Source: Trueperella pecoris (GTDB lineage Bacteria; Actinomycetota; Actinomycetes; Actinomycetales; Actinomycetaceae). From it: 64,000 bases of DNA. This document shows, piece by piece, positions 1 through 9,118 of the stretch. The notes beneath the pieces are model-generated. The model saw only the letters and a program-made list of their open reading frames with translations. It did no database searches and had not been told where the DNA came from. Location: the NCBI RefSeq assembly GCF_014926385.1, contig NZ_CP053291.1, forward strand, positions 682,001-746,000. The letters run 5' to 3'. A program made the translations under genes and the position numbers. Every line of letters starts with the position of its first letter. Position 1 is the stretch's first letter.

Positions 1-237
1 CCTACCTCCGGCTGGCAGACGGTGGTGCACAACGATCCGGTCAATCTCATGACATACGTTCAATGGGTCTTCGAATCCTACTTTGGCATGGACCCGGGCA
101 CGGCGTTTAAGAAGATGATGCAGGTCCACCACGATGGGCGAGCCGTTGTCTCTGCTGGTCAACGCGAACAGATGGAAAAAGATGCCCAAGCGTTGCACGC
201 CTATGGGCTGTGGGCAACGATCGAGGAACTGCGATGA
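1..237 (+). CDS. clpS: ATP-dependent Clp protease adaptor ClpS (5' end outside window)
   Basis: The reading frame is open from base 1, so the N-terminus is cut off and 78 C-terminal residues are visible. ClpS binds the N-domain of ClpA/ClpC and delivers N-degron substrates to the Clp protease in the cytoplasm. The visible part holds the family's W-x-(T/V)VxxNDPVNxM motif and the helix rich in Met and His that follows it (MMQVHHDGRA). The stop codon overlaps the start of the next gene (ATGA), so the two are translationally coupled. ClpS next to DUF2017 is the usual actinobacterial arrangement. Confidence 0.93.
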   Translation, partial: PTSGWQTVVHNDPVNLMTYVQWVFESYFGMDPGTAFKKMMQVHHDGRAVVSAGQREQMEKDAQALHAYGLWATIEELR

Positions 238-908
238 TGGCTTTCTTGGTCGCCCGAGGCGGCTACCGCGCACAAGCTAACGATCAGGAGAGGGCGATGC
301 TGGCCTCCCTTGCCCGCGACGTGGTGGTGCTGCTCGGCTCCGACGTCGAACACGAGGCCGAACGACGTGCGCAGAGCGTGGATCCGGACGATCCGCTTGC
401 GGCCCTAGAAGCCGACGTCGCCGACATCGCCGAGGCGATCGCCACCGAACACGAGCCACACACCCAAGCCCCGTACGACAAGGCGATTGATCGCCTGTTG
501 CCGGACATGAGCGAAGACCCGGATGAGGCTGACAAGCTTCGTGACCTGACAGAGACCTCCGTCGCGTCTCAGAAGATCGAAAATCTTGTCACGCTGTACC
601 AGGGGCTCGACGGCGTCGCGCCCGGAAGTAGCGACATCTACGTGCCGAATGACGAAGCCGGCGTGTGGCTGAGTGCCCTCAATGACATTCGTCTCGTCCT
701 GGCTGCCCGCCTCGATATCAACGACGACGAATCGGCAGACGCCGTCTACGAGCGTGCGGGACTCTTTACCGGCTCGCGCTCGCGGGAAGCGGACGATTTG
801 CCAGAAATCGAAACGGCGGATGACATGCTCGCCGTCCTCTACGCGATGACTACCTGGTGGCAGGATTCACTGATTACAGCGGTGAGGAACAAAGCGCTAC
901 GCGGGTAG
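234..908 (+). CDS. DUF2017 family protein
   Basis: This 224-aa acidic protein of unknown function matches the DUF2017 family in its mainly helical, Asp/Glu-rich sequence and its W-x-W-x-D-like C-terminal helix (TTWWQDSL). The ATG at 234 was chosen because it overlaps the clpS stop as ATGA; an upstream GTG at 210 would extend into clpS. DUF2017 genes follow clpS in many actinobacteria. They are sometimes annotated as regulators, but no DNA-binding motif is visible here. It lies in an apparent clpS-DUF2017-murI-MBL operon with 10 bases to murI. Confidence 0.85.
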   Translation: MMAFLVARGGYRAQANDQERAMLASLARDVVVLLGSDVEHEAERRAQSVDPDDPLAALEADVADIAEAIATEHEPHTQAPYDKAIDRLLPDMSEDPDEADKLRDLTETSVASQKIENLVTLYQGLDGVAPGSSDIYVPNDEAGVWLSALNDIRLVLAARLDINDDESADAVYERAGLFTGSRSREADDLPEIETADDMLAVLYAMTTWWQDSLITAVRNKALRG

Positions 909-918
909 CATTCGAAGC

Positions 919-1737
919 ATGAACGATTCACCCATTGGTGTGTTCGACTCCGGCGTGGGCGGCTTGACGGTCGCCCGTGCCATCATAGATCAGCTCCCAG
1001 GTGAGTCCATTACCTACATCGGAGATACAGCGAATAATCCGTATGGACCGCGCCCGATCGCACAGGTACGCGAGCTAGCCCTAGGCATCATGGATGAACT
1101 CGTTGAATCGGGCGTGAAGATGCTGGTCATTGCGTGTAATTCGGCATCTGCTGCCGTCCTCCACGACGCTCGCGAGCGCTACACCGTCGCCGAGGGGATT
1201 CCCGTGGTGGAGGTTATCCACCCGGCGGTTCGTGGCGCCGCCCGAGTGACGAACAAGGATCGCATCGGAATTATCGGCACGCAGGCGACCATCGAGTCGG
1301 GGGCTTACGAGGATGCCTTTTCGGTGATTCCGCGAATCTCCGTGACATCACAGGCGGCTCCGCGTTTCGTCGAATTCGCTGAGAAGGGTATCACCACCGG
1401 ACAGGAGCTGTTGGCGGTGGCCCAAGAGTATCTGGCGCCAATTAAGGAAGCGGACGTGGACACGCTCATCTTGGGGTGCACGCATTACCCGTTGCTCGCC
1501 GGCGTCATCAGCTACGTGATGGGCGACGACGTCGCGCTGGTCTCGTCCGCCGAGGAAACGGCCCGCGACGTGTACCGCGAGCTCACCGCGCACGATCTCC
1601 TTCGCGATCCAGATGCGCCGGCGCCCGTCCATACGTTCCTCTCGACGGGTGACGCCGCCGAGTTCCAAAAACTTGCACGCCGTTTCCTCGGTCCGGAGGT
1701 CACGAGGGTCCATCAGCTCGAGGGGGGAGCGAAGTGA
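919..1737 (+). CDS. murI: glutamate racemase
   Basis: Converts L-glutamate to D-glutamate for peptidoglycan stem peptides; cytoplasmic and cofactor-independent. At 272 aa it is full length for the family. Both catalytic cysteines are visible in their signatures: Cys73 in VIACNSASA and Cys187 in [10 protein letters not shown]. The N-terminal [12 protein letters not shown] motif holds the catalytic Asp and Ser. The stop overlaps the next start by 4 bases. The murI-MBL-rph-rdgB order matches that in Mycobacterium tuberculosis (Rv1338-Rv1341). Confidence 0.97.
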   Translation: MNDSPIGVFDSGVGGLTVARAIIDQLPGESITYIGDTANNPYGPRPIAQVRELALGIMDELVESGVKMLVIACNSASAAVLHDARERYTVAEGIPVVEVIHPAVRGAARVTNKDRIGIIGTQATIESGAYEDAFSVIPRISVTSQAAPRFVEFAEKGITTGQELLAVAQEYLAPIKEADVDTLILGCTHYPLLAGVISYVMGDDVALVSSAEETARDVYRELTAHDLLRDPDAPAPVHTFLSTGDAAEFQKLARRFLGPEVTRVHQLEGGAK

Positions 1738-2531
1738 AACTGACGATTATTGGTTGTTCGGGATCGATGTCGGGAAAGGACTCTCCGGCGTCGTCCTACC
1801 TGCTCCAGGCTCACGGGCCTGACGAGGCGGGAAATGACCGCACGTGGTCCATCATCCTTGATTTCGGGCCGGGCGCGATGGGGCATTTGTTGCGCTACGC
1901 CGATCCGGCGCGCATCGACGGCATGTTCCTGTCTCATCTGCACGCCGATCACTGCGTGGATATCGTGGGCATGCAGGTTTATCGGCGCTGGTATCCCGAG
2001 GGGGCGTTGCCACGCATTCCGGTGTTTTCCCCGGGCGATGGGGCGGCCCGTACCCGCGGCATTTCCGGAGATCCGAGTGAGGAAACATACGCCAGCGAGT
2101 TTGAATTTCAGCAAATCGGGCCGGCAGATACCGTGAAGATCGGACCGTTTAATATCGAGTTTTATGCCGGTTACCATTCGGTGCCCTCGGTTGCCATGCG
2201 GATTTCTGGACCATCCGAGCGCGATCCGAATGAACTGGTGACGATGACGTACACCGGCGATACAGACTACATTTCTTCCGTCGTCGACGCGGCGCGGGGC
2301 GTGGACCTCCTGCTGTGCGAAGCAGCTTTCGAAGAGGAACGCGATCTTGTGGAGGGCATCCATTTGACCGGCTTGCGTGCGGGCAGGATTGCGGCGGAGG
2401 GCGGCGTCGGGCGACTGCTGCTCACCCACCTCCAGCCGTGGACGAGCCCGCAGCGCAATGTCCGCGATGCTCGTTCCCTTTACAGCGGCGACGTCGAGGC
2501 GGTGCGGGCCGGCGAGGTCTACACCATCTAG
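1734..2531 (+). CDS. metallo-beta-lactamase-fold hydrolase, Rv1339-like (possible cyclic-nucleotide phosphodiesterase)
   Basis: This 265-aa MBL-fold protein carries the metal-binding motif [10 protein letters not shown], a later YTGDTDY segment with the bridging Asp, and a C-terminal LLLTHLQPW histidine. The position between murI and rph is the same as that of Rv1339 of M. tuberculosis, which has been described as an atypical class II cAMP phosphodiesterase. That function is inferred here from synteny and fold. RNase Z-like activity cannot be excluded. It overlaps murI by 4 bases and is probably co-transcribed with it. A terminator follows at 2549-2580. Confidence 0.85.
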   Translation: MKLTIIGCSGSMSGKDSPASSYLLQAHGPDEAGNDRTWSIILDFGPGAMGHLLRYADPARIDGMFLSHLHADHCVDIVGMQVYRRWYPEGALPRIPVFSPGDGAARTRGISGDPSEETYASEFEFQQIGPADTVKIGPFNIEFYAGYHSVPSVAMRISGPSERDPNELVTMTYTGDTDYISSVVDAARGVDLLLCEAAFEEERDLVEGIHLTGLRAGRIAAEGGVGRLLLTHLQPWTSPQRNVRDARSLYSGDVEAVRAGEVYTI

Positions 2532-2548
2532 ACGTTAGCGACGCCGTC

Positions 2549-2580
2549 GAGCCCGGGCCACGTGTCCGGGCTCAATTTTT
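2549..2580 (+). terminator. Rho-independent terminator after the clpS-murI-MBL operon
   Basis: GAGCCCGG (2549-2556) pairs with CCGGGCTC (2566-2573) across a 9-base loop and is followed by AATTTTT. It lies directly behind the MBL gene stop and ahead of the rph promoter. Confidence 0.85.
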
Positions 2581-2595
2581 GTCGGGGTGCGAAGG

Positions 2596-2608
2596 TAGGC
2601 TTAGACCA
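2596..2608 (+). promoter_or_regulatory. leaderless promoter of rph (-10 TAGGCT)
   Basis: TAGGCT at 2596-2601 is followed by 6 bases and then the rph ATG at 2608. No Shine-Dalgarno sequence is present, so transcription probably starts at the A of the start codon. The same arrangement recurs at many other starts in this window. Confidence 0.65.
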
Positions 2609-3378
2609 TGAGTGAATTTATTCGTGAAGATGGGCGAGCTGTCGATGAATTGCGCCCTGTTCGTATCACCCGCCGCTACCTGGACCAGGGCGAAGGATCA
2701 GTGTATGTCGAATTCGGGAAGACGAAGGTTTTGTGCGTTGCGTCGTTGACTGAAGGCGTGCCGCGTTGGCGGAAAGGATCGGGGCTGGGCTGGGTCACGG
2801 GGGAATACTCCATGCTTCCGCGAGCAACTAGCACGCGCTCCCAGCGCGAGTCGGTCAAGGGCAAGGTCGGCGGGCGTACGCAGGAGATCTCACGGCTGAT
2901 CGGGCGCGCTCTGCGGGCTGTGGTCGATTTCGAGGCGCTTGGCGAGAACACGATCGTTCTCGATTGCGATGTGCTTCAGGCAGACGGCGGCACGCGGACG
3001 GCGTCGATCACGGGCGCTTACGTGGCGCTGGCTGATGCGGTGGCATACGGTGTCGAGCAAGGCTGGATCAAGCCCAGGCCTGGTGCTCCCGTCCTACGCG
3101 ACTCGATCAGCGCGATCTCGGTGGGTGTCATTGACGGCGTGCCGTGCCTTGACCTGCCCTACGTGGAGGACGTGCGTGCAGAAACTGACATGAATGTTGT
3201 GATGACGGGCGCGGGAGAATTCGTTGAAGTTCAAGGAACGGCTGAGGAAAAGCCCTTTAACCGCGCCGAACTCGACACGCTCCTCGACTTGGCGGCGCAA
3301 GGCAATAGTGAGCTGACGAAGCTGCAGAAGGCCGCATTGGCCTCGAAGTTCCCCGTCTCATTGGAGGACATCGCATGA
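2608..3378 (+). CDS. rph: ribonuclease PH
   Basis: Phosphorolytic 3'-5' exoribonuclease that trims tRNA 3' ends. The 256-aa length is typical. Family blocks are present in order: [26 protein letters not shown], the [14 protein letters not shown] block, [16 protein letters not shown] and the [19 protein letters not shown] phosphate/metal block. The ATG at 2608 sits 6 nt behind a -10 box. The stop overlaps the rdgB start by 4 bases (ATGA), giving an rph-rdgB operon as in many actinobacteria. Confidence 0.97.
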   Translation: MSEFIREDGRAVDELRPVRITRRYLDQGEGSVYVEFGKTKVLCVASLTEGVPRWRKGSGLGWVTGEYSMLPRATSTRSQRESVKGKVGGRTQEISRLIGRALRAVVDFEALGENTIVLDCDVLQADGGTRTASITGAYVALADAVAYGVEQGWIKPRPGAPVLRDSISAISVGVIDGVPCLDLPYVEDVRAETDMNVVMTGAGEFVEVQGTAEEKPFNRAELDTLLDLAAQGNSELTKLQKAALASKFPVSLEDIA

Positions 3379-3971
3379 TCTTGTTGGCGAGTCGTAACGC
3401 CCACAAACTAGAGGAAGTCCGCGCGATCTTGTTGCCCCTAATTCCGGGTCTCGACTCGATCGAGGGGGCGCCGCCGGAGTTGCCGGAGCCGGTGGAGGAT
3501 GGCCGAACTTTCGCGGAAAACGCCGTCATCAAGGCACGCCAGGTGGCCGAAGCCACGGGGCGTCCGGCCATTGCAGACGATTCAGGGCTATGCGTGGACA
3601 TCATGGGCGGAGCGCCGGGTATCTTCTCAGCGCGCTGGTCCGGTCAGCACGGCAACGACGCCGGTAACCTCGATCTGTTGCTAGCTCAGCTGAGCGATGT
3701 GAAGCCTGAGCATCGGGGCGCGCGGTTTGTTTGTGCCGCGGCGCTTGCGATGCCGGACGGTACGGTCGTCGTCGAAGAGGGGCAGATGGTGGGAACACTT
3801 CGCTATGAGCGCGCGGGCGAGGGCGGTTTTGGTTATGACCCGATCTTCCAATCGGAAGGGTCTAGCCTTACGAACGCCCAGCTCAGCGCCTCGGAAAAGA
3901 ATGCCATTTCGCACCGTAACAAGGCCTTTGCCAAGCTCGCGCCACACGTTGTGGCAATACTCGGCCGCTAG
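3375..3971 (+). CDS. rdgB: non-canonical purine NTP pyrophosphatase (RdgB/HAM1 family)
   Basis: Hydrolyses dITP, XTP and ITP to monophosphates, which keeps deaminated purines out of DNA and RNA. At 198 aa it is full length. Visible signatures are the N-terminal [13 protein letters not shown] substrate loop, the metal-binding [22 protein letters not shown] block, [11 protein letters not shown] and SHRNKA near the end. It is translationally coupled to rph. It is the last gene before a convergent neighbour; the intergenic region holds an inverted and tandem repeat. Confidence 0.96.
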   Translation: MILLASRNAHKLEEVRAILLPLIPGLDSIEGAPPELPEPVEDGRTFAENAVIKARQVAEATGRPAIADDSGLCVDIMGGAPGIFSARWSGQHGNDAGNLDLLLAQLSDVKPEHRGARFVCAAALAMPDGTVVVEEGQMVGTLRYERAGEGGFGYDPIFQSEGSSLTNAQLSASEKNAISHRNKAFAKLAPHVVAILGR

Positions 3972-4018
3972 ATCTGAAGCCGCCGCGGGCGGGAGCACTG
4001 TTGCCCCTCCGTGCGCGG

Positions 4019-4136
4019 CGCACCTCTCCGTTCGCGGCGCACTACAAACAAGGGTTTAAGGTGCGCCGCTAAGCGAGAGGTGCGTCGTGAATGGCTGGGT
4101 GCGCCGTTAAGCGAGAGGTGCGTCTTGAGTGGCTGG
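4019..4136. repeat. inverted repeat followed by two 38-bp tandem repeats
   Basis: Left arm 4019-4042 and right arm 4061-4084 are 24 bases each and complementary in 19 or more positions, with an 18-base loop. The right arm is the start of a 38-bp unit (4061-4098) that is repeated head to tail at 4099-4136 with three substitutions. The repeats lie between the 3' ends of rdgB and the DUF4916 gene. No uridine tract follows, so this is not a standard terminator. Confidence 0.85.
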
Positions 4137-4241
4137 GTCCGCATGAGCAGCTGATGAGCCAGCCAATATGTCCACAGCGCATGCCCATATAGCGCATGCT
4201 AGTTTGGCAAGCTAGGGTGGCTGGCTAGGCCTTTGCCCTGA

Positions 4242-4772
4242 TTAAGAACAAGCGAGATGGGCGAGAGCATGCTGAACAATGCCTACGTGCCGGGGCAGAA
4301 TCTCTGATTGAAGCTCGGGAGTGCGTAGCTCACCCGGGGTGAACCAGTTGATCTCGAGGGAATCGGAGGATGGGTGGCAGTCTCCCAACACCGGGATGAT
4401 GTAGCACAACGACACGGCATGCTGGCGTGGATCATGCCAGCCTTCCCCGGGCGTTGGGAAGTATTGGGCAACCGTGAATGGCACGATGTTGGCAGGAATT
4501 TGGGGAAGAGCCATCTCGCCGAGGTCTTTTTCGAGATGCCGGCGAAGGGCCTCACGGATCCGCTCGTGATAGAGCACGCGGCCAGAGACAAGGGAACGCG
4601 TGAGGCCGCCGTCGGTAGCAGTGAGCAACAGGCCGACGGAACTTAGCGAGCCGTCGTCGTCGAGACGGACCGGGACGGCGTCGACATACAAAATCGGAAC
4701 CTTGCGCCTGACAAAAGCGAGGTCCTCAGGTGAAAGCCACGGTCCCATGTCCGAAGATGCAACGTCACTCAT
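4242..4772 (-). CDS. NUDIX-like DUF4916 family protein
   Basis: The 176-aa protein looks like the actinobacterial DUF4916 group of the NUDIX superfamily, with segments VPILYVDAVPVRLDDDGS, SGRVLYHERIREALRRHLEKDLG and WHDPRQHAVSLCYIIPV. A classical full GX5EX7REUXEEXGU NUDIX box is not evident, although the REALRRHLEKDLG helix sits where it would lie. Substrate unknown. The ATG at 4772 was preferred over an upstream in-frame start at 4832 because the family begins close to this Met. Monocistronic, convergent with rdgB. Confidence 0.75.
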   Translation of the reverse strand: MSDVASSDMGPWLSPEDLAFVRRKVPILYVDAVPVRLDDDGSLSSVGLLLTATDGGLTRSLVSGRVLYHERIREALRRHLEKDLGEMALPQIPANIVPFTVAQYFPTPGEGWHDPRQHAVSLCYIIPVLGDCHPSSDSLEINWFTPGELRTPELQSEILPRHVGIVQHALAHLACS

Positions 4773-4891
4773 GGCTTCGATTGTGCCAGCATAGGATGGT
4801 CGGCGGCAGTCCCATCGCCGACAATTTGCCACTGGTGAACGACGACGGTCTGCGCGCCACGCGCCGAGCAGGAGTGTGGCAGAGTGGAGAT

Positions 4892-5212
4892 GTGGAGAAA
4901 ATTGAACGCCCCCTCATGGGGGTCGCCCTCGTGTTTGCCATCGTGATGACCGTCGTCGGATGGTACACAGCCATCCGTGTTGGTGGTGAGCCCGCCGTGG
5001 TGATCCCGGCGATCCTCGGGACGCTCGCCGTCGCGGGCGGAATATGGGGATGGCTGAGGGAGGCTCCCTACTGGGTCGCCGGTGGCGCGCTTGGTGCAGG
5101 TGTCCTGTTTCCCACGGTGGCGGGGACGATCCCGATGTTCATCGGGTTTGTGCTCTTCATACTGCTCGTGACTCTCAAGATTTTTAATTCAACAATGGAC
5201 GACGGCCGCTGA
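4892..5212 (+). CDS. small membrane protein, function unknown
   Basis: Predicted 106-aa protein with about four hydrophobic segments (VALVFAIVMTVVGWY, AVVIPAILGTLAVAGGIW, YWVAGGALGAGVLFPTV and the MFIGFVLFILLVTL stretch). The GTG at 4892 with GGAGA at 4886-4890 was chosen. A longer frame open from 4730 would add a hydrophilic, Arg-rich leader that overlaps the divergent DUF4916 gene and looks non-coding. It lies 22 bases ahead of bcp and may be co-transcribed with it. No family recognised. Confidence 0.6.
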   Translation: MEKIERPLMGVALVFAIVMTVVGWYTAIRVGGEPAVVIPAILGTLAVAGGIWGWLREAPYWVAGGALGAGVLFPTVAGTIPMFIGFVLFILLVTLKIFNSTMDDGR

Positions 5213-5234
5213 GCGGCACGGGAAGGTAGTAACC

Positions 5235-5723
5235 ATGTCTGATCCGACCAAGCTTGGCGTTGGCCAAGAAGCCCCTGATTTCACCCTCGAAACCCTCGAC
5301 GGCACGGTGAGCCTCTCCGAGGAGTTGGAAAAGGCCGAGCAGGGCGTCATTGTTTACTTTTACCCGCGAGCAATGACTCCCGGATGCACCACCGAAGCCT
5401 GCGACTTTAGGGATTCGGAGAATTCCTTGAAGTCGGCGGGTTACACCGTGATTGGCGTTTCTCCTGACAAGGTGGACTCCTTGGGGAAGTTCATCGAGAA
5501 GGAATCGTTGAACTTCCCCTTGGCGTCTGATCCGGACAAGGCTGTGATGAAGGCGTGGGGAGCCTTCGGCAAGAAGATGAATTACGGCAAGGAAGTTGAG
5601 GGCGTGATTCGCTCGACGATCGTCGTCGGCAAGGACGGCCGCGTCATTCTGGCCCTCTACAACGTCAAGGCCAAGGGGCACGTGGCGCGCATCCGAAAGG
5701 AGCTCGGTATCGACGCCGCCTGA
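5235..5723 (+). CDS. bcp: thioredoxin-dependent thiol peroxidase (peroxiredoxin BCP/PrxQ)
   Basis: Reduces hydrogen peroxide and organic peroxides with electrons from thioredoxin. In the 162-aa protein the peroxidatic Cys51 lies in MTPGCTTEACDFRD and the resolving Cys56 five residues later, the PrxQ arrangement. The N-terminal GQEAPDFTLE block is also typical. A weak GGAAGG precedes the ATG at 5235. Together with ahpCF further along, this gives the window two peroxiredoxin systems. Confidence 0.95.
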   Translation: MSDPTKLGVGQEAPDFTLETLDGTVSLSEELEKAEQGVIVYFYPRAMTPGCTTEACDFRDSENSLKSAGYTVIGVSPDKVDSLGKFIEKESLNFPLASDPDKAVMKAWGAFGKKMNYGKEVEGVIRSTIVVGKDGRVILALYNVKAKGHVARIRKELGIDAA

Positions 5724-5740
5724 GACGCATTTTCTTTCGA

Positions 5741-5788
5741 CGACGCCGCCGCGCGCGGGTTATCGACGCCGAGCCCGCGCGGGCGTCG
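5741..5788. repeat. GC-rich inverted repeat after bcp
   Basis: The arm 5741-5759 pairs imperfectly with 5774-5788 around a 14-base loop. Flanking bases (CTTTCG before, CGAAGA after) extend the pairing. There is no T-run on either side, so a role as terminator is uncertain. Confidence 0.5.
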
Positions 5789-5867
5789 CAGACGAAGAGA
5801 AAGTAAGCCATTCCACCGTCGATGCATTTTTGTAACTTAGCTGCGTAAGGCTAAACTTCTGCGTAGC

Positions 5868-5949
<82 letters not shown>

Positions 5950-6062
5950 CAATTTTACGTAAGGGAGTCCTCCGGACCAGCTGTCCGGGGGACTCCCAGC
6001 ATGTTCGGCTCCGAGTCATAGCTGTGGAACCTGACTTTCGGTGGACGCCTGGCCTTAGCCCT

Positions 6063-6164
6063 GGCCACCCGCGCTGCGTAACCCGGCCACCCGCGCTGCG
6101 TAACCCGGCCACCCGCGCTGCGTAACCCGGCCACCCGCGCTGCGTAACCCGGCCACCCGCGCTG
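6063..6164. repeat. 22-bp tandem repeat, four full copies plus a partial
   Basis: The unit GGCCACCCGCGCTGCGTAAC plus CC is repeated exactly at 6063, 6085, 6107 and 6129. A fifth copy starts at 6151 and runs directly into the palindromic element at 6156. There are no spacers, so it is not a CRISPR. The unit shares ACCCGCGCTG with the edge of the palindromic element, suggesting it arose from it by slippage. Confidence 0.95.
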
Positions 6165-6236
6165 TACTAAAAGGATTCGCGCTGTAGTAATCTGCGCCAG
6201 AATAGTACAGCGGCGGACAGCTTAGTACAGCGCGGG
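6156..6236. repeat. nested palindromic dispersed repeat, intact copy
   Basis: The outer arms CCCGCGCTGTACTAA (6156-6170) and 6222-6236 are a perfect 15-bp inverted repeat. Nested inside is a second one: CGCTGTAGTAATCTG (6180-6194) against 6198-6212, 13 of 15 paired, around CGC. Related copies lie at 18740-18781 plus 20253-20297 (split by an IS) and at 37399-37469. Together with the tandem repeat, this fills the 363-base gap between tRNA-Leu and the acyl-CoA synthetase; no gene is seen in that gap. Confidence 0.9.
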
Positions 6237-6312
6237 CGGTGGCCGGCGGAGCCGGCCGGGTTTGGGGCAGGGACAGCCGGGGCCGAGCCGGCCGGAGGCT
6301 CCAGCCGCGGCA

Positions 6313-8112
6313 CTACTGCTTGTTGTACAGCTTATTGAGATCGCTGGCGTAGCGCTTGGCAACAGCGGAGCGCTTGACCTTGAGCGACGGGGTTAGCATT
6401 CCATTTTCCACGGTCAGGTCAGGGGAGATGACCGCGAACTTGCGGATGGATTCGGCGCGGGAGACCAGCTTGTTGGTCTTCGTGATGGCGCGCTCGAGCG
6501 ATTCAAGGACCTGCGGATGCTGCGATGCTTGTGCGACGTCCATGGGCGGAAGGTTGTGGGCCTTGAGCCAGCCGGGCAGCATGTCGGCGTCGAGGGTGAT
6601 GAGCGCTCCGATGAAAGGCTTCTGATCGCCGACCACGACGATCTGGGAGATCAGCGGGTGGGAACGCAGTGGATCTTCGAGGACCGCGGGGGAGACGTTC
6701 TTTCCTCCTGCAGTCACGATCAGTTCCTTCTTACGGCCCGTGATCTGGAGGTAGCCTTGGCGGTCGAGTTCGCCGAGGTCGCCGGAGTGGAACCACCCGT
6801 CGTCGTCGATCACGTCGGCAGTGGCTTGGGGGTTGTTTTGGTATCCCCGGAAAATCTGGGGTCCGCGGATGAGGACTTCGCCGTCGTCGGCGATTTTGAT
6901 CTCGGTGGCGGGCAGTGGGGTGCCGACGGTCCCCATTTTGATGGCGTCGACGAGATTGACGGTGGCGGGGCCGGTACATTCGGTCAGGCCGTAGGCTTCG
7001 ACGACGGTTAGCCCGATGCCGCGGAAAAAATGGCCCGTGCGTTTGCCGAGCGGTGCGCCGGCGGAGACTGCGTAGTGGCAGTCTTCGCCGATGATCCGGG
7101 TGATCTTCTTGAAAACGAGCTTGTTCGCGATGGCGTGCTTGAATGAACGAATGGGGCCACGCCCGCGCGTCGAGTAGGAGACGGAGACGTTGGCGGCCCA
7201 TCGGAAGATGCGGCGCTTGAGGCCGGAGCCTGCCTTGGCCTCGGCGGCGTTGTAGATCTTTTCAAGGACGCGCGGAACAACGAGGAGGGCGGAGGGTTTG
7301 AAGGTCTTCAGATCGGAGAGCAGGTTCTTGATGCTGGGCGCATGGCCGACGACTCCGCGGCTCGCGATGGTGTAGAAGAAGACTGCACGTGCCATGACAT
7401 GGGCAAGTGGGAGGAACAGCAGGATGCGTGTTTCTTTGGTGTCGATGATCTGGTGCATGTGCGGAACGACGTTGAGCGCGGTGTCGACGAAGTTGCCATG
7501 TGTCAGTTCGACGCCCTTGGGGCGGCCGGTTGTCCCGGAGGTGTAGATAACGGTGGCGAGCGTGTCCATCGTCAGTCGGCCTCGGCGGCGGTTGATTTCG
7601 TCCTGGGTGATTTTCTCGCCCTGTGTGTAGAGTTCGACGAGTGCGTCTTGGTCGAGAGCGATGACGCGGCCAAGGTTGGGGGTGCGCTGGGATTCGACGA
7701 GTGCACGTTGCGTATTCGTGTCGGTGACAACGAATCGGATATCCGAGTTTTCGAGGATCCATCGCACCTGTTCGGCTGAGTCGGACTCGTAGATGGGCAC
7801 GACGACGAGTCCGGCGCTGAGCGCAGCCATGTCAATGAGGCTCCACTCGTAGGACGTCGCACCGAAAATGGCGATTGCGTCGCCCTCGTTGAGGCCTTCG
7901 GCGACGAGTCCGCGGGCAACCGCGTCGATATCAGCGAGGTAGGCGGTGGTGGTCATCGGCTTCCACTGGCCGAGGTTTGCCTGGCGCTCGATGCAAATCT
8001 GGTCGGGATGCTTTTGCTGGCGTCGGGTGAGGAGCCAGGGGATGTTCATCCAGGATTCGATCTCGACTTTGCGTTTTTCGCTGGCGACGCCGTCGCGACG
8101 TTTCTTGACCAT
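6313..8112 (-). CDS. AMP-dependent long-chain acyl-CoA synthetase (FadD15-like)
   Basis: Activates a carboxylic acid, probably a long-chain fatty acid, to the acyl-adenylate and then acyl-CoA. The 599-aa protein shows the adenylate-forming motifs in order: TVIYTSGTTGRPKGVELTHG (A3 P-loop), YGLTECTGPATV (A5), GWFHSGDLGELD (A7) and GRKKELIVTAGGKNVSP (A8). The catalytic Lys near the C-terminus lies in the LTPSLKVKR segment. Fatty-acid chain length cannot be read from sequence. The ATG at 8112 is kept; an internal Met at about residue 22 is possible. Monocistronic, divergent from the FAH gene. Confidence 0.9.
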   Translation of the reverse strand: MVKKRRDGVASEKRKVEIESWMNIPWLLTRRQQKHPDQICIERQANLGQWKPMTTTAYLADIDAVARGLVAEGLNEGDAIAIFGATSYEWSLIDMAALSAGLVVVPIYESDSAEQVRWILENSDIRFVVTDTNTQRALVESQRTPNLGRVIALDQDALVELYTQGEKITQDEINRRRGRLTMDTLATVIYTSGTTGRPKGVELTHGNFVDTALNVVPHMHQIIDTKETRILLFLPLAHVMARAVFFYTIASRGVVGHAPSIKNLLSDLKTFKPSALLVVPRVLEKIYNAAEAKAGSGLKRRIFRWAANVSVSYSTRGRGPIRSFKHAIANKLVFKKITRIIGEDCHYAVSAGAPLGKRTGHFFRGIGLTVVEAYGLTECTGPATVNLVDAIKMGTVGTPLPATEIKIADDGEVLIRGPQIFRGYQNNPQATADVIDDDGWFHSGDLGELDRQGYLQITGRKKELIVTAGGKNVSPAVLEDPLRSHPLISQIVVVGDQKPFIGALITLDADMLPGWLKAHNLPPMDVAQASQHPQVLESLERAITKTNKLVSRAESIRKFAVISPDLTVENGMLTPSLKVKRSAVAKRYASDLNKLYNKQ

Positions 8113-8254
8113 GATTGCCCTATCGTTGAAAGGAACTCGACAATGTTACGTTACCGTAAGTTAATGGGTTGGGGAGGGATGCGTGCGTGGGTTGTCTCAC
8201 AATAGTACACAGGTCAAGGCGGGCAAGTTAGGCTCGCTACCCCGATAGGCACGC

Positions 8255-8266
8255 TAGGCTTGACCC

Positions 8267-8267
<1 letters not shown>
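8255..8267 (+). promoter_or_regulatory. leaderless promoter of the FAH-family gene (-10 TAGGCT)
   Basis: TAGGCT at 8255-8260 is followed by TGACCC and the ATG at 8267. This is nearly identical to the rph start region at 2596-2608. No ribosome-binding site is present. Confidence 0.6.
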
Positions 8268-9034
<767 letters not shown>

Positions 9035-9118
9035 ACGCCTCCGGCTAGAGCAAATCCGTCGAGGGTAAGTCCGGCCAGGGTAACTCGCGGCATGATGGCC
9101 GATCAGCGGCGTTGGGTG

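Noticed and set aside
5741-5788. Rho-independent terminator of bcp
   Set aside because: No T-run on either side of the stem; kept as an inverted repeat only.
6063-6164. CRISPR array
   Set aside because: The repeats are directly adjacent without spacers, and no cas genes are in the window.
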